Assembly: GCA_017617445.1 (NCBI GenBank)
Contig: JAFZWE010000002.1
Coordinates: forward strand, 62,001-126,000
DNA length: 64,000 nucleotides
DNA from: Bacteroidales bacterium
GTDB taxonomy: Bacteria; Bacteroidota; Bacteroidia; Bacteroidales; WCHB1-69
Direction: 5' to 3'
Positions 54,573-62,343 of the stretch are shown here, piece after piece; position 1 is the stretch's first letter, and each line of letters opens with the position of its first letter. The notes under the pieces are model-generated. The model made no database searches and was not told where the DNA came from. It saw only the letters and a program-made list of their open reading frames with translations. Both the position numbers and the translations under genes were made by a program.

Positions 54573-55476
54573 GGGTGTTGTCCTCCCAAAAATCAAAAAA
54601 ATTGAACCATTGTTCCGGAAATTCTTGCAGTACAGATTCCATAAAATGGGCGTATTGATCAACGTAGAATTGGGCTCGCTCCTGTGAGTTAAAACTAGAA
54701 TCGGGTTTTTCCAAAACACGTATTATCCCTTTATAGTGTGTTCTTCGCTGTTTAACAACGATTAATGCAATGACAGGCACGTTCATCTTGGCAGCCAGTA
54801 CAAATGTCCCCAAAGGAAATCGAGCTGGCTTGTTGAAAAAGTTGGTGGTTAATGTGCGGTGACTTCCAAAGATGCGGTCACAGACAAGGGCGACCACCTC
54901 TCCTTTGTCTAAGGCGGATTTAATGGAGAAAATGTGCGACATGTCATCAGCGACAGGAATCATGCATGCATTGTGTGAGGCAAAAGAGGTGCGTCTCTTT
55001 TCTTGCAAGGAGGCCTTTTCCCCTCCGAAAACCACAATGTTGATGCGTTTCCAGTTTTGGTGGAAAAAGTGTCCCACCAGTTCAAAATTCCCAATATGAG
55101 AGCCGATGACCATAAAACCGCCAGGGGAGGAGAGCAAATTCAGAAAGGTATCATTGGCAGGAACATCAATCTGGAATTGTTTGTCATTTCCTGCAAGAAT
55201 TGCAAACCGATCCAATACCACGCGGCCAAAAATCAGGTGGTTTTGGATGGTTTTAAAAAAAGATTTGATTCTTGAATAATGATGTATATTTCTGAAATAA
55301 CGAAAGATGCATCCAAAAGCTTTGTGATTGATGATGCAATAAACGGGCACAGCAAAATAGAGGGAGGGATATAGCCATGTGACGCGGATTTTTTTCAGTA
55401 CCGTAAGCAAGAACCATTGCCCGAAACTGCCTCCGCCGGTCGTTCCACTCCACTTGTGTCCGGTTTTCTCCGCCAT
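54547..55476 (-). CDS. LpxL/HtrB-like acyltransferase
   Basis: The 309-residue protein has an N-terminal hydrophobic region (about 20-50), the acyltransferase H-x4-E motif in GSHIGNFELVGHFF (about 128-141) and RRTSFASHN and DRIFGSH segments later, as in lipid A late acyltransferases and their relatives. These enzymes move acyl chains from acyl-ACP to a hydroxyl group at the inner membrane. It starts two bases after the stop of the acyl carrier protein gene, so ACP-linked substrate use is likely. Such pairs occur in aryl-polyene/flexirubin clusters, but no other cluster gene is visible here. Its stop overlaps the convergent Rpn-family gene by 26 bases. Confidence 0.82.
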   Translation of the reverse strand: MAEKTGHKWSGTTGGGSFGQWFLLTVLKKIRVTWLYPSLYFAVPVYCIINHKAFGCIFRYFRNIHHYSRIKSFFKTIQNHLIFGRVVLDRFAILAGNDKQFQIDVPANDTFLNLLSSPGGFMVIGSHIGNFELVGHFFHQNWKRINIVVFGGEKASLQEKRRTSFASHNACMIPVADDMSHIFSIKSALDKGEVVALVCDRIFGSHRTLTTNFFNKPARFPLGTFVLAAKMNVPVIALIVVKQRRTHYKGIIRVLEKPDSSFNSQERAQFYVDQYAHFMESVLQEFPEQWFNFFDFWEDNTPTSSPVNP

Positions 55477-55478
55477 TA

Positions 55479-55718
55479 TTACAGCTTACTTTCCACGTAA
55501 TCGTAAAACTGCGCAAGTGTCTTCACCGTTTTCATATCTTCCGGCTTGATCTTGATCTTGAAATGCCGTTCCACAATGACGGCAATATCCACAAAATCCA
55601 GACTGTCAATCTTGAGATCTTCCTTGAGACGGGCATCGTCCTTGAGTAAGTTGGCATCAATTTCCAGTTCCTCTGTCAGAAATTCGTTGACAATGGTGAT
55701 GATTTCTTCGCGATTCAT
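55479..55718 (-). CDS. Acyl carrier protein
   Basis: I start at ATG 55718 (MNREEIITIVNEF); an upstream TTG at 55742 is less likely. The 79-residue product has the phosphopantetheine site as DSLD (Ser near 41, in KIDSLDFVDI), an acidic four-helix profile, and length typical for ACP. It would carry acyl chains on its pantetheine arm. It is followed after two bases by an LpxL-like acyltransferase, so this may be a specialised ACP instead of the main fatty-acid one. Confidence 0.92.
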   Translation of the reverse strand: MNREEIITIVNEFLTEELEIDANLLKDDARLKEDLKIDSLDFVDIAVIVERHFKIKIKPEDMKTVKTLAQFYDYVESKL

Positions 55719-55765
55719 AATAGGTTGGTTTGTTGGGTTCAAAAATCAGGTTTGCTTTGAGTGTG

Positions 55766-55797
55766 CAAAAATACAATTTTATATTGGCTTGGGCAAA
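55766..55797 (-). promoter_or_regulatory. Full Bacteroidota promoter, minus strand (TTTG-N20-TATTTTTG)
   Basis: On the minus strand TTTG (55797-55794) and TATTTTTG (55773-55766) are 20 bases apart, a close match to the Bacteroidota sigma-ABfr promoter, 47 bases before the ACP start. Confidence 0.75.
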
Positions 55798-55827
55798 AAA
55801 AAAAGCGGGAAAGAATCCCGCTTTTTT
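55797..55827 (-). terminator. Intrinsic terminator after the small lipoprotein
   Basis: GCGGGA at 55805-55810 and TCCCGC at 55816-55821, extended by A and T tracts, form a two-way terminator between the lipoprotein gene and the ACP promoter. Confidence 0.85.
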
Positions 55828-55843
55828 ATTAGCAAATGATTTA

Positions 55844-56134
55844 TTATTTGCCACGACCTTTGCTAGCCTTGCTGGCTTCGCTAACAGCGTTGATAGTGCT
55901 AACAGCAGCATCAGTAGAAGCTTCGATGATTTCAGCTTCTTTGCTTTTGTTATCAGCAACTTCAGTGTTTTCTGTGTTAGCAGGAACATCAGCTACGGGT
56001 TCGGCTTCCGGAGCAGGAGCGGGAGCTGCTACTTGGGCGGAATCTGTACCTTCAGCATTGCTGCTGGTGTTGTCTTTTTTACCACAGGCTACGAACATGC
56101 CGGCAGCCAATACTACTAAGAATAATTTCTTCAT
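55844..56134 (-). CDS. Small Ala/Glu-rich lipoprotein
   Basis: The 96-residue protein has a lipobox VACGKK (Cys17) directly after a short hydrophobic segment. The mature part is low-complexity: Ala, Glu, Pro and Ser-rich (SSNAEGTDSAQVAAPAPAPEAEPVADV in outline), ending in a basic KASKGRGK. It has no recognisable domain. Abundant small lipoproteins of this type are seen in many Bacteroidota; role unknown. It is followed by its own terminator. Confidence 0.75.
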   Translation of the reverse strand: MKKLFLVVLAAGMFVACGKKDNTSSNAEGTDSAQVAAPAPAPEAEPVADVPANTENTEVADNKSKEAEIIEASTDAAVSTINAVSEASKASKGRGK

Positions 56135-56186
56135 TTTTTAATTTTTTTAATTGGTTTATAATTGTGTTTTCTACGAAAGTATCAAA

Positions 56187-56738
56187 TTATTTTGCGGGTT
56201 CGAAAACGATGTCAATCGGATAGTCGCCAGGAGCGATGTCTTTAGAAGGATCGGCAACAACTTTCAAAGTGAAAGTGAGCTTCATTTTGCCTTCATCCAG
56301 AGTAACTACATTGCAGTTGAAGGGTTCGCCATTGTTGGCAGCATCTTTGAAATCATACTCCCAGGGGAAGTGGGTGGTGAGGATTTTGCCATCTTCGCTC
56401 AAAGTCCATTTGCCCATAGCGGTTTCTTGTGCCGGATAGAGATCCATTTCTTCGTCATTGACGATTTTGCCAGGGTTGAAATAAACATAACCATCTTCTT
56501 TGAAGGTGATGATGTCATCCAATTCGCAAGCGTAGAAATAACCATTTTCAGCATCCATCAGATTGTAAATCTTGTTGTTGGTAGTGGTGGTCATACCTGT
56601 GGCGCAGGTAGCCTCGGTCATTTTCCAACCCTTGCTTTGGGTGAGGAGTTCAGTAGCGGTTTTTTCTTTTCCGCAGGAGGTGAATGCAAATACACCAACC
56701 AATGCAATTGCGATAACGCTTAAAATGCTCTTTTTCAT
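56187..56738 (-). CDS. Lipocalin-like lipoprotein
   Basis: The 183-residue protein has a lipobox TSCGKE (Cys22) after a signal peptide and then a region with KGWKMTEATCATG, a central VYFNPGKIV and strand-rich segments (GKWTLSEDGKILTTHFPWEYDF in outline), which fits the lipocalin-like domain families of Bacteroidota lipoproteins. The ending QETAMG...DPSKDIAPGDYPIDIVFEPAK carries no anchor. Function unknown. Two cysteines beyond the lipid one (about 46 and 70, plus one near 140) could form a disulfide. Confidence 0.75.
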   Translation of the reverse strand: MKKSILSVIAIALVGVFAFTSCGKEKTATELLTQSKGWKMTEATCATGMTTTTNNKIYNLMDAENGYFYACELDDIITFKEDGYVYFNPGKIVNDEEMDLYPAQETAMGKWTLSEDGKILTTHFPWEYDFKDAANNGEPFNCNVVTLDEGKMKLTFTLKVVADPSKDIAPGDYPIDIVFEPAK

Positions 56739-56775
56739 TGTTTTGTGTTTTTGGTTTGTAATTGATTTAATGGCG

Positions 56776-56783
56776 CAAAAATA
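56776..56783 (-). promoter_or_regulatory. Bacteroidota -7 box, minus strand (TATTTTTG)
   Basis: CAAAAATA on the plus strand, with TTG (56804-56802) 18 bases away on the minus strand; promoter of the lipocalin-like lipoprotein. Confidence 0.6.
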
Positions 56784-56852
56784 CTACATTTTTTTATTGT
56801 GCAATCCTTTTGCTTGAAAATTATCTTTTTTTAACTTTTCGTAATTGTTTTG

Positions 56853-58250
56853 TTATTTTGTGGTTCCTATAATACTTTCTAATTCAGATACTTGTTTGGG
56901 AATAGCTTGGCCCAAGATGTGGTGTCCGTTTGGAGTTACTAACACGTCATCTTCTATGCGGATGCCTCCGAAGTCAAGATAATCGTGCAATTTTTCGTAG
57001 CAGATGAAGTCTTTGTGGCGCTTTTCATTGCTCCACATCTCAATGAGTTTAGGAATGAAATAGATGCCGGGTTCCACAGTCATCACCATGCCGGGCTCCA
57101 GTTGGCGGGCCATGCGCAGATTGGCGGTGCCGAAAAGTTCGCTGCGCTTGAACTTATCGTTATAGCCGACATAGTCCTCTCCAAGGCCTTCCATGTCGTG
57201 AACGTCCAGTCCGAGTTGGTGTCCAAGGCCGTGTGGAAAGAAGAGCGCATGTGCGCCCAGGCGGACAGCCTCTTTCACATCTCCCTTCATCAGGCCAAGG
57301 TCTTTCATTCCCTGGGCTACGATTTCGGCGGCAGCGAAATGGATGTCACGATAGGGGGTGCCGGCTTTCACGAGATTGATCCCCTCCATGTTGGCTCGGA
57401 GCACAATCTCATAGATGTCTTTTTGTTTTTGGGTGAATTTTCCACTGACAGGGTAGGTGCGGGTGAAGTCGGAGCAGTAGTTCATCAGTCCCTCTACGCC
57501 AGAGTCCACCAACAGCAGTTTGCCTTCCTGAAGTGCAACGTTGTGGTCTGTATTGTGGAAGATCTCTCCATGCTGTGTGAGGATGATGGGGAAGGAAAAT
57601 CCGTTGCCTTGGCCGTTGGCCACGCCGTCAGCCATTCCCACCAACTGGTGCTCGGTGGCGCCGGCTTTGCAGTGGCGCATGACGGTGGTATGCAGGTCGT
57701 AGGCCATGTTGGCGGCTTTCTCCATCTCTTCAATTTCAATGTCTTCTTTGACGGAACGCATAGAAACGATGGCTTTGATGAGTTCCACGGAGGCGCCGCT
57801 GTTGACTTGGTTCACATCCTGATTGAGAAGGTTGGCCAGTTCAATGCGGGTGTCGGCGCGGTAAGCTTTGGTGAAGTGGATCCTGCGGTGTGCGTTTTTG
57901 GCCAGATAGTCGGCCAGTTTCGCGGTGGGCATGGATTCTGTGACGCCCACTTGTGCGGCCAGTGTGCTGATGGAGGGTTGGTCGCCCACCCAGATGATGT
58001 CGTCAATGGTGAAGTCATCCCCGAAAAGAATGGTTCGGTTTTCGTCAATGTCAATGAGGGCAGCCAGGGAGGGCACTGCAAGTCCGAAATAATAGAGGAA
58101 ATTGCTGTCCTGCCGGAAATTGTAGGTGTTGGCTGGATAGTTCATGGGGGCGTCGTGGTTCCCTGGGAAAAGGATGATGCCGGTGCCAACCTTGTGGATG
58201 AGGGCTTCTCGGCGGGCGATGTAAACTTTTTTGTCAAATAATGGATTCAT
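56853..58250 (-). CDS. pepP: Xaa-Pro aminopeptidase (M24B, PepP type)
   Basis: The 465-residue enzyme has a creatinase-type N-terminal domain (with FPGNHDAPMNY) and a pita-bread metallopeptidase domain with the five metal ligands: LLVDSGVEGLMNYCSDFTRTY (two Asp), HGLGHQLGLDVHD (His), TVEPGIYF (Glu) and GGIRIEDD (Glu). NTDHN precedes them, as in PepP. It removes the first residue before a proline from peptides, in the cytoplasm. Divergent from the ribosomal protein genes at 58521. Confidence 0.92.
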   Translation of the reverse strand: MNPLFDKKVYIARREALIHKVGTGIILFPGNHDAPMNYPANTYNFRQDSNFLYYFGLAVPSLAALIDIDENRTILFGDDFTIDDIIWVGDQPSISTLAAQVGVTESMPTAKLADYLAKNAHRRIHFTKAYRADTRIELANLLNQDVNQVNSGASVELIKAIVSMRSVKEDIEIEEMEKAANMAYDLHTTVMRHCKAGATEHQLVGMADGVANGQGNGFSFPIILTQHGEIFHNTDHNVALQEGKLLLVDSGVEGLMNYCSDFTRTYPVSGKFTQKQKDIYEIVLRANMEGINLVKAGTPYRDIHFAAAEIVAQGMKDLGLMKGDVKEAVRLGAHALFFPHGLGHQLGLDVHDMEGLGEDYVGYNDKFKRSELFGTANLRMARQLEPGMVMTVEPGIYFIPKLIEMWSNEKRHKDFICYEKLHDYLDFGGIRIEDDVLVTPNGHHILGQAIPKQVSELESIIGTTK

Positions 58251-58314
58251 GTTATACTATATTATAATATGTAATAAAAACGATAGGGATTTTGATACTT
58301 CCCCAATTGGCCTG

Positions 58315-58322
58315 CAAAAGTA
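58315..58322 (-). promoter_or_regulatory. pepP promoter box, minus strand (TACTTTTG)
   Basis: CAAAAGTA on the plus strand, 65 bases upstream of the pepP ATG at 58250. Confidence 0.5.
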
Positions 58323-58380
58323 CGACAAAAAAGCGTTGAAAATAAATATTTTAAAAAGTTGTGTATGAAAATAAAAATTG

Positions 58381-58388
58381 TATATTTG
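58381..58388 (+). promoter_or_regulatory. Promoter of the rplC operon (TTG-N19-TATATTTG)
   Basis: TATATTTG at 58381-58388 with TTG at 58359-58361 (19-base spacer). The predicted leader to the rplC ATG is about 130 bases and has only weak hairpins (GCTTT/AAAGC at 58392-58409). There is no room for rpsJ upstream. Confidence 0.7.
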
Positions 58389-58520
58389 CCGGCTTTTTTG
58401 CGTGAAAGCAGTTTTTGTATGGGAAAGCTATAACTTTTTCTGTGTCAATGTTTTAGCAATTCAATATAAAAATGAGTTTTGCGTGAAAAGTGTAGAATTA
58501 ATTACCAAAACCATTTAAAA

Positions 58521-59150
58521 ATGTCAGGATTAATAGGAAAAAAAATTGGAATGACTAGCATCTACGATGCCTCCGGAAAAATGGTTCCGTGCACAGTGAT
58601 AGAGGCCGGTCCTTGCGTAGTGACGCAAGTCAAGACCGTTGAGAAAGACGGTTACAGTGCTATCCAATTGGGGTATGGCGAGAGAAAAGAAAAGAACACT
58701 CCGAAACCGTTGAAGGGTCATTTCGCGAAAGCGGGCACGACTCCGAAGATGATTTTGCGCGAGTTCACCCGTTTTGAAGAGGGCCACAAGAAAACCTTCG
58801 GTGAAGTGTTGGATGTGAGCGTATTTGAAGAGGGTGAGTTCGTGGACGTCAGCGGAATCTCCAAAGGTAAGGGTTTCCAGGGTGTGGTGAAACGTCACGG
58901 CTTCGGCGGTGTCGGCGACAGCACACACGGTCAGCACAACCGTTTGAGAGCTCCGGGTTCCATGGGTGCATCATCCTACCCGTCAAGAGTTCTCCCTGGT
59001 ATGCGCATGGCAGGTCAGATGGGTCACGCCAAGGTGAAGGTCACCAACCTGCGCATCCTCAAGGTCGTCCAGGAGAAAAACATTCTTGTAGTTAAAGGTT
59101 CTGTTCCGGGACCCAATGGTTCATTTTTAATTATTGAAAGATGGAGTTAA
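58521..59150 (+). CDS. rplC: 50S ribosomal protein L3
   Basis: I start at ATG 58521 ([16 protein letters not shown]), the usual L3 N-terminus, not 14 codons upstream. The 209-residue product has [16 protein letters not shown] (about 115-130) and the HRAPGS-type loop ([28 protein letters not shown] in outline), which reaches the peptidyl-transferase region. It is the first gene of the group: rpsJ, which normally precedes it, is not here. It overlaps rplD by 10 bases. Confidence 0.97.
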   Translation: MSGLIGKKIGMTSIYDASGKMVPCTVIEAGPCVVTQVKTVEKDGYSAIQLGYGERKEKNTPKPLKGHFAKAGTTPKMILREFTRFEEGHKKTFGEVLDVSVFEEGEFVDVSGISKGKGFQGVVKRHGFGGVGDSTHGQHNRLRAPGSMGASSYPSRVLPGMRMAGQMGHAKVKVTNLRILKVVQEKNILVVKGSVPGPNGSFLIIERWS

Positions 59151-59770
59151 AAGTTTATAAAATTGACGGCAGTGAATCTGCCAAGACGGTTACATTAGAC
59201 GACAGGATCTTTAATGTTGAACCGAATGACCACGCAATCTGGTTGGATGTCAAGAATATCTTGGCCAATAAGAGACAGGGAACACACAGCACCCTGGAAA
59301 GATCAACCGTTTCGGGCAGTACCCGCAAGCTGAAAAGACAGAAGGGTACTGGTGGTGCGCGTGCCGGCGGCATCAAATCCCCCACTATTCGTGGCGGTGC
59401 CACAGCTTTCGGCCCCCATCCGAGAGACTACAGTTTCAAGTTGAACAAGAAAATCAAACGTCTCGCCCGCTTCTCCGCTTTCACTTACAAGGCTAAGGAA
59501 GACAAGATCATCGTTGTAGAAGATTTCGCATTTGACGCTCCGAAGACCAAGGCTTTTGTGAATATCCTGAAGAGTTTCAACCTCCAGGACGCCAAAACTT
59601 TGACCCTCGTCAATGCTTCCAACAACAACGTGTATCTCTCCGCCCGCAACCTGAAGCGTGCCAAAGTGATGAGAGCCATCGACGCCAATACGTATGACGT
59701 GTTGAACGCCACCAACCTCATCATCTGCGAAAACAGCATTGCCGATATCAACAAAATGCTCGGCGAGTAA
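59141..59770 (+). CDS. rplD: 50S ribosomal protein L4
   Basis: The 209-residue protein has the L4 core with [17 protein letters not shown] and the [20 protein letters not shown] extended loop (about 60-85) that lines the exit tunnel. In E. coli L4 also represses its operon through the S10 leader; whether this holds here is unknown. It overlaps rplC by 10 bases. Confidence 0.97.
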   Translation: MELKVYKIDGSESAKTVTLDDRIFNVEPNDHAIWLDVKNILANKRQGTHSTLERSTVSGSTRKLKRQKGTGGARAGGIKSPTIRGGATAFGPHPRDYSFKLNKKIKRLARFSAFTYKAKEDKIIVVEDFAFDAPKTKAFVNILKSFNLQDAKTLTLVNASNNNVYLSARNLKRAKVMRAIDANTYDVLNATNLIICENSIADINKMLGE

Positions 59771-59796
59771 TTCATTAACATCTAAAATTAGAAACA

Positions 59797-60087
59797 ATGA
59801 GCGTATTAATAAAACCCATCATCAGCGAAAAGCGGACAGCTGAAGCGGAGAAATTCAACCGCTACGGCTTCATCGTAGAAAGATCGGCAACCAAAACGCA
59901 GATTAAAAAGGAAGTGGAAGACATCTACGGCGTGAAGGTCGTGAGAGTCAACACCATGGTACAACGCGGCAAGGATGCTTCCCGTTACACAAAAGCGGGT
60001 ATGATCGAAGGCCAGAAGAGCACCGTGAAAAAAGCCACCGTGTTCTTGGGCAAGGACGACAGAATTGATTTTTACAGCAATATTTAA
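59797..60087 (+). CDS. rplW: 50S ribosomal protein L23
   Basis: The 96-residue protein begins MSVLIKPIISEKRT and has KTQIKKEVEDIYGVKVVRVNTM (in outline), the typical L23 centre. L23 sits at the tunnel exit and docks trigger factor and SRP. The gap to rplD is 26 bases. Confidence 0.96.
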   Translation: MSVLIKPIISEKRTAEAEKFNRYGFIVERSATKTQIKKEVEDIYGVKVVRVNTMVQRGKDASRYTKAGMIEGQKSTVKKATVFLGKDDRIDFYSNI

Positions 60088-60093
60088 TAAGAA

Positions 60094-60918
60094 ATGGCAT
60101 TAAGAAAATTTAAACCAGTAACTCCGGGGCAGCGCTTCAAACAAATCAGCGCTTATGATGACATTACCACTGATAAACCGGAAAAAAGTTTATTGTGCCC
60201 CAGACCCAGCACGGGTGGTAGAAATAATAGTGGTAAGATGACGATGCGAAACCGCGGTGGCGGTCATAAGAAGATGTATCGTTTTATTGACTTCCGTAGA
60301 AACAAAGACGGTATCCCGGCAACCGTGCACTCCATTGAATACGACCCGAACCGTTCGGCCCGTATTGCACTGCTTTTTTATGCTGACGGCGAAAAGAGAT
60401 ATATTGTAGCTCCTCACGGACTTAAAGTGGGTATGCAGCTTATGTCCGGTTCCGGCGTTTCTCCCGACCTCGGCAACTGCCTCCCCCTCGGCGAGATTCC
60501 TCTTGGAACAGAAATCCACAACATTGAGCTTCGTCCTGGCCAGGGTGCCAAGATGGTGCGCAGTGCCGGCGCTCACGCCCAGCTGATGTCCCGTGATGGC
60601 AAATACGCCGTGATCCGTATGCCCTCCGGTGAAACCCGAATGATTCTTTGCGCCTGCCGCGCCACCGTCGGTATCGTTTCCAATATCGACCACAGCCTTG
60701 AGGTTTCCGGCAAAGCTGGTAGAAGCCGCTGGTTGGGCTGGCGTCCGCGCGTGCGTGGTGTTGTGATGAACCCTGTCGATCACCCGATGGGTGGTGGTGA
60801 AGGCCGTGCTTCCGGTGGTCACCCGCGTTCACGTAAGGGTCTCCCGGCGAAGGGTTACAAGACCAGACGTCCGAAGAAGAATTCGAACAAGTACATCATT
60901 GAAAGAAGAAAAAAATAA
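60094..60918 (+). CDS. rplB: 50S ribosomal protein L2
   Basis: The 274-residue protein has [14 protein letters not shown] at the start, [19 protein letters not shown] (about 87-96), the peptidyl-transferase-related histidine region [17 protein letters not shown] (about 222-238) and a basic C-terminus ([14 protein letters not shown]). Six bases after rplW. Confidence 0.97.
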   Translation: MALRKFKPVTPGQRFKQISAYDDITTDKPEKSLLCPRPSTGGRNNSGKMTMRNRGGGHKKMYRFIDFRRNKDGIPATVHSIEYDPNRSARIALLFYADGEKRYIVAPHGLKVGMQLMSGSGVSPDLGNCLPLGEIPLGTEIHNIELRPGQGAKMVRSAGAHAQLMSRDGKYAVIRMPSGETRMILCACRATVGIVSNIDHSLEVSGKAGRSRWLGWRPRVRGVVMNPVDHPMGGGEGRASGGHPRSRKGLPAKGYKTRRPKKNSNKYIIERRKK

Positions 60919-60935
60919 TTTAAAGAGATAGCATT

Positions 60936-61214
60936 ATGAGTCGTTCATTAAAAAAAGGACCGTTTATCCATCATAAACTGGAACAACGCGCAATCGCTGC
61001 CCAGGCCTCTGGTAAGAAATCTACCATCAAGACTTGGTCCCGCGCTTCTATGATCTCTCCCGATTTTGTCGGCCTCACTATCGCCGTACACAACGGCAAC
61101 AAATTCATCCCTGTCTATGTTACCGAAAACATGATCGGCCATCGCCTCGGTGAATTTGCCCCCACCCGCATCTTCCGCGGTCACGCAGGCCAAAAGGACA
61201 AAGGCAAGAAATAA
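60936..61214 (+). CDS. rpsS: 30S ribosomal protein S19
   Basis: The 92-residue protein starts [11 protein letters not shown] and has [34 protein letters not shown] (in outline) and the C-terminal [10 protein letters not shown]. It is the last gene here: rplV, rpsC and rplP, which follow S19 in nearly all bacteria, are absent, and a terminator comes 37 bases after the stop. Confidence 0.97.
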   Translation: MSRSLKKGPFIHHKLEQRAIAAQASGKKSTIKTWSRASMISPDFVGLTIAVHNGNKFIPVYVTENMIGHRLGEFAPTRIFRGHAGQKDKGKK

Positions 61215-61250
61215 TTTTTTTCTTTGATCATTCTTCTCAATGTATACACA

Positions 61251-61277
61251 AGCGGCTGCCCTAACAGCCGCTTTTTT
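61251..61277 (+). terminator. Intrinsic terminator after rpsS
   Basis: AGCGGCTG at 61251-61258 pairs with CAGCCGCT at 61265-61272 around CCCTAA, followed by a T-run. It ends the ribosomal operon early. Confidence 0.9.
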
Positions 61278-61299
61278 GCTTTATTGTTTCATCTTTTTG

Positions 61300-61307
61300 T
61301 ACTTTTG
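61300..61307 (+). promoter_or_regulatory. Promoter of the LD-carboxypeptidase gene (TTTG-N21-TACTTTTG)
   Basis: TACTTTTG at 61300-61307 with TTTG at 61275-61278 (21-base spacer); the -33 element lies inside the T-tract of the preceding terminator. Confidence 0.65.
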
Positions 61308-61331
61308 CAGCCAGTCTAATTTTTTTTGATA

Positions 61332-62285
61332 ATGAAAAAAATCCTTGTTCTCATTAGTCTTATGATAAGTTCTGCCGTATTAGCGCAGCCAATGCCCCGT
61401 TTGTCTGTAGGGGATACCATCGCCATTGCCGCTCCTTCTGGGAAAGTGGAAGAGGGTCAGGTGCTTCCAGCAGTACAATATCTGCAATCACAAGGGTTTA
61501 ATGTTGTGGTGCCTGAGGAAATCTGGCTGGAAGACAATGGATTTGCGGGTACGACTTCGCAGCGTGCCGCCCTGTTCCAACAGCTGTTGGATCGCCCAGG
61601 AATCAAGGCTATCCTTTGCGCTCGCGGCGGCTATGGTGCTGTCAGTATCATTGACAGTCTGGACTTTTCCATTTTTCGCCGATACCCCAAATGGATATGC
61701 GGTTTCAGTGATATCACTGTTTTTCATTCCCATCTCCATGTATTGGGTTTCCCCACACTGCATAGTGTAATGCCGGTCACCATTAAGGAAAAGAGTTTTG
61801 ACAACGAGTACAATGCTTCCATGGTGGGTGCTTTGCGGGGGGAACCGTTGTGCTATGAATTTGCCTCCAGTCCTTACAACCGTCAGGGAACCGTTACTGC
61901 CCCCGTGGTTGGCGGAAATCTATCCATCCTCTATTCTCTGTTGGAATCGGCTTCTTCCATTGATACAGAGGGGAAAATCCTGTTCATTGAGGATACGGAT
62001 GAGAATATTTACCATCTCCACCGAATGCTGATGGCTTTGGATCGCGCTGGAAAGCTGTCCCAGCTGAAGGCTTTGGTGGTGGGCTGTATGAGCCGCATCA
62101 AAATTGACGACTATTTCAACGGCTCCTCCCTGGAAAGCGTGATATTGGAAATTTGTGGAAAATATGACTATCCAGTCTGTTTTGACTTTCCCGCTGGACA
62201 TTGCGGACAGAATTTCGCTCTCCGCTTAGGATGCCCTGCCACACTGAAAATTACTCCAGAACAGTGTTCCTTGGAGTTTGAGTAG
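61332..62285 (+). CDS. LD-carboxypeptidase (peptidase S66, LdcA-like), exported
   Basis: The start at ATG 61332 gives a signal peptide (MKKILVLISLM..., cleavage near VLAQ); the frame could open two codons earlier. The 317-residue protein has the S66 pattern: GDTIAIAAPSG (about 25-35), CARGGYGA (about 94-101), nucleophile Ser in GFSDITVFH (about 119-127), LFIEDTDENIYHLHRML (catalytic Glu) and FPAGHCGQN (catalytic His). It removes the terminal D-alanine from muropeptides in wall recycling. A signal peptide is unusual, since LdcA of E. coli is cytoplasmic; here it probably works in the periplasm. Confidence 0.9.
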   Translation: MKKILVLISLMISSAVLAQPMPRLSVGDTIAIAAPSGKVEEGQVLPAVQYLQSQGFNVVVPEEIWLEDNGFAGTTSQRAALFQQLLDRPGIKAILCARGGYGAVSIIDSLDFSIFRRYPKWICGFSDITVFHSHLHVLGFPTLHSVMPVTIKEKSFDNEYNASMVGALRGEPLCYEFASSPYNRQGTVTAPVVGGNLSILYSLLESASSIDTEGKILFIEDTDENIYHLHRMLMALDRAGKLSQLKALVVGCMSRIKIDDYFNGSSLESVILEICGKYDYPVCFDFPAGHCGQNFALRLGCPATLKITPEQCSLEFE

Positions 62286-62343
62286 AGGGAATTATCCCCG
62301 TTGTTTGCCGAATCCTTTTCTCATGCAGAGCAATAGCCTCTGC

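Noticed and set aside
56985..58241. Plus-strand open frame of 418 residues antisense to pepP
   Set aside because: It mirrors the codon bias of a well-supported metallopeptidase; the His/Val/Gly-rich translation has no motif.
58251..58520. A missed rpsJ gene before rplC
   Set aside because: The gap of 270 bases is shorter than a normal S10 gene (about 306), is A/T-rich with stops in all frames that I checked, and contains promoter boxes.
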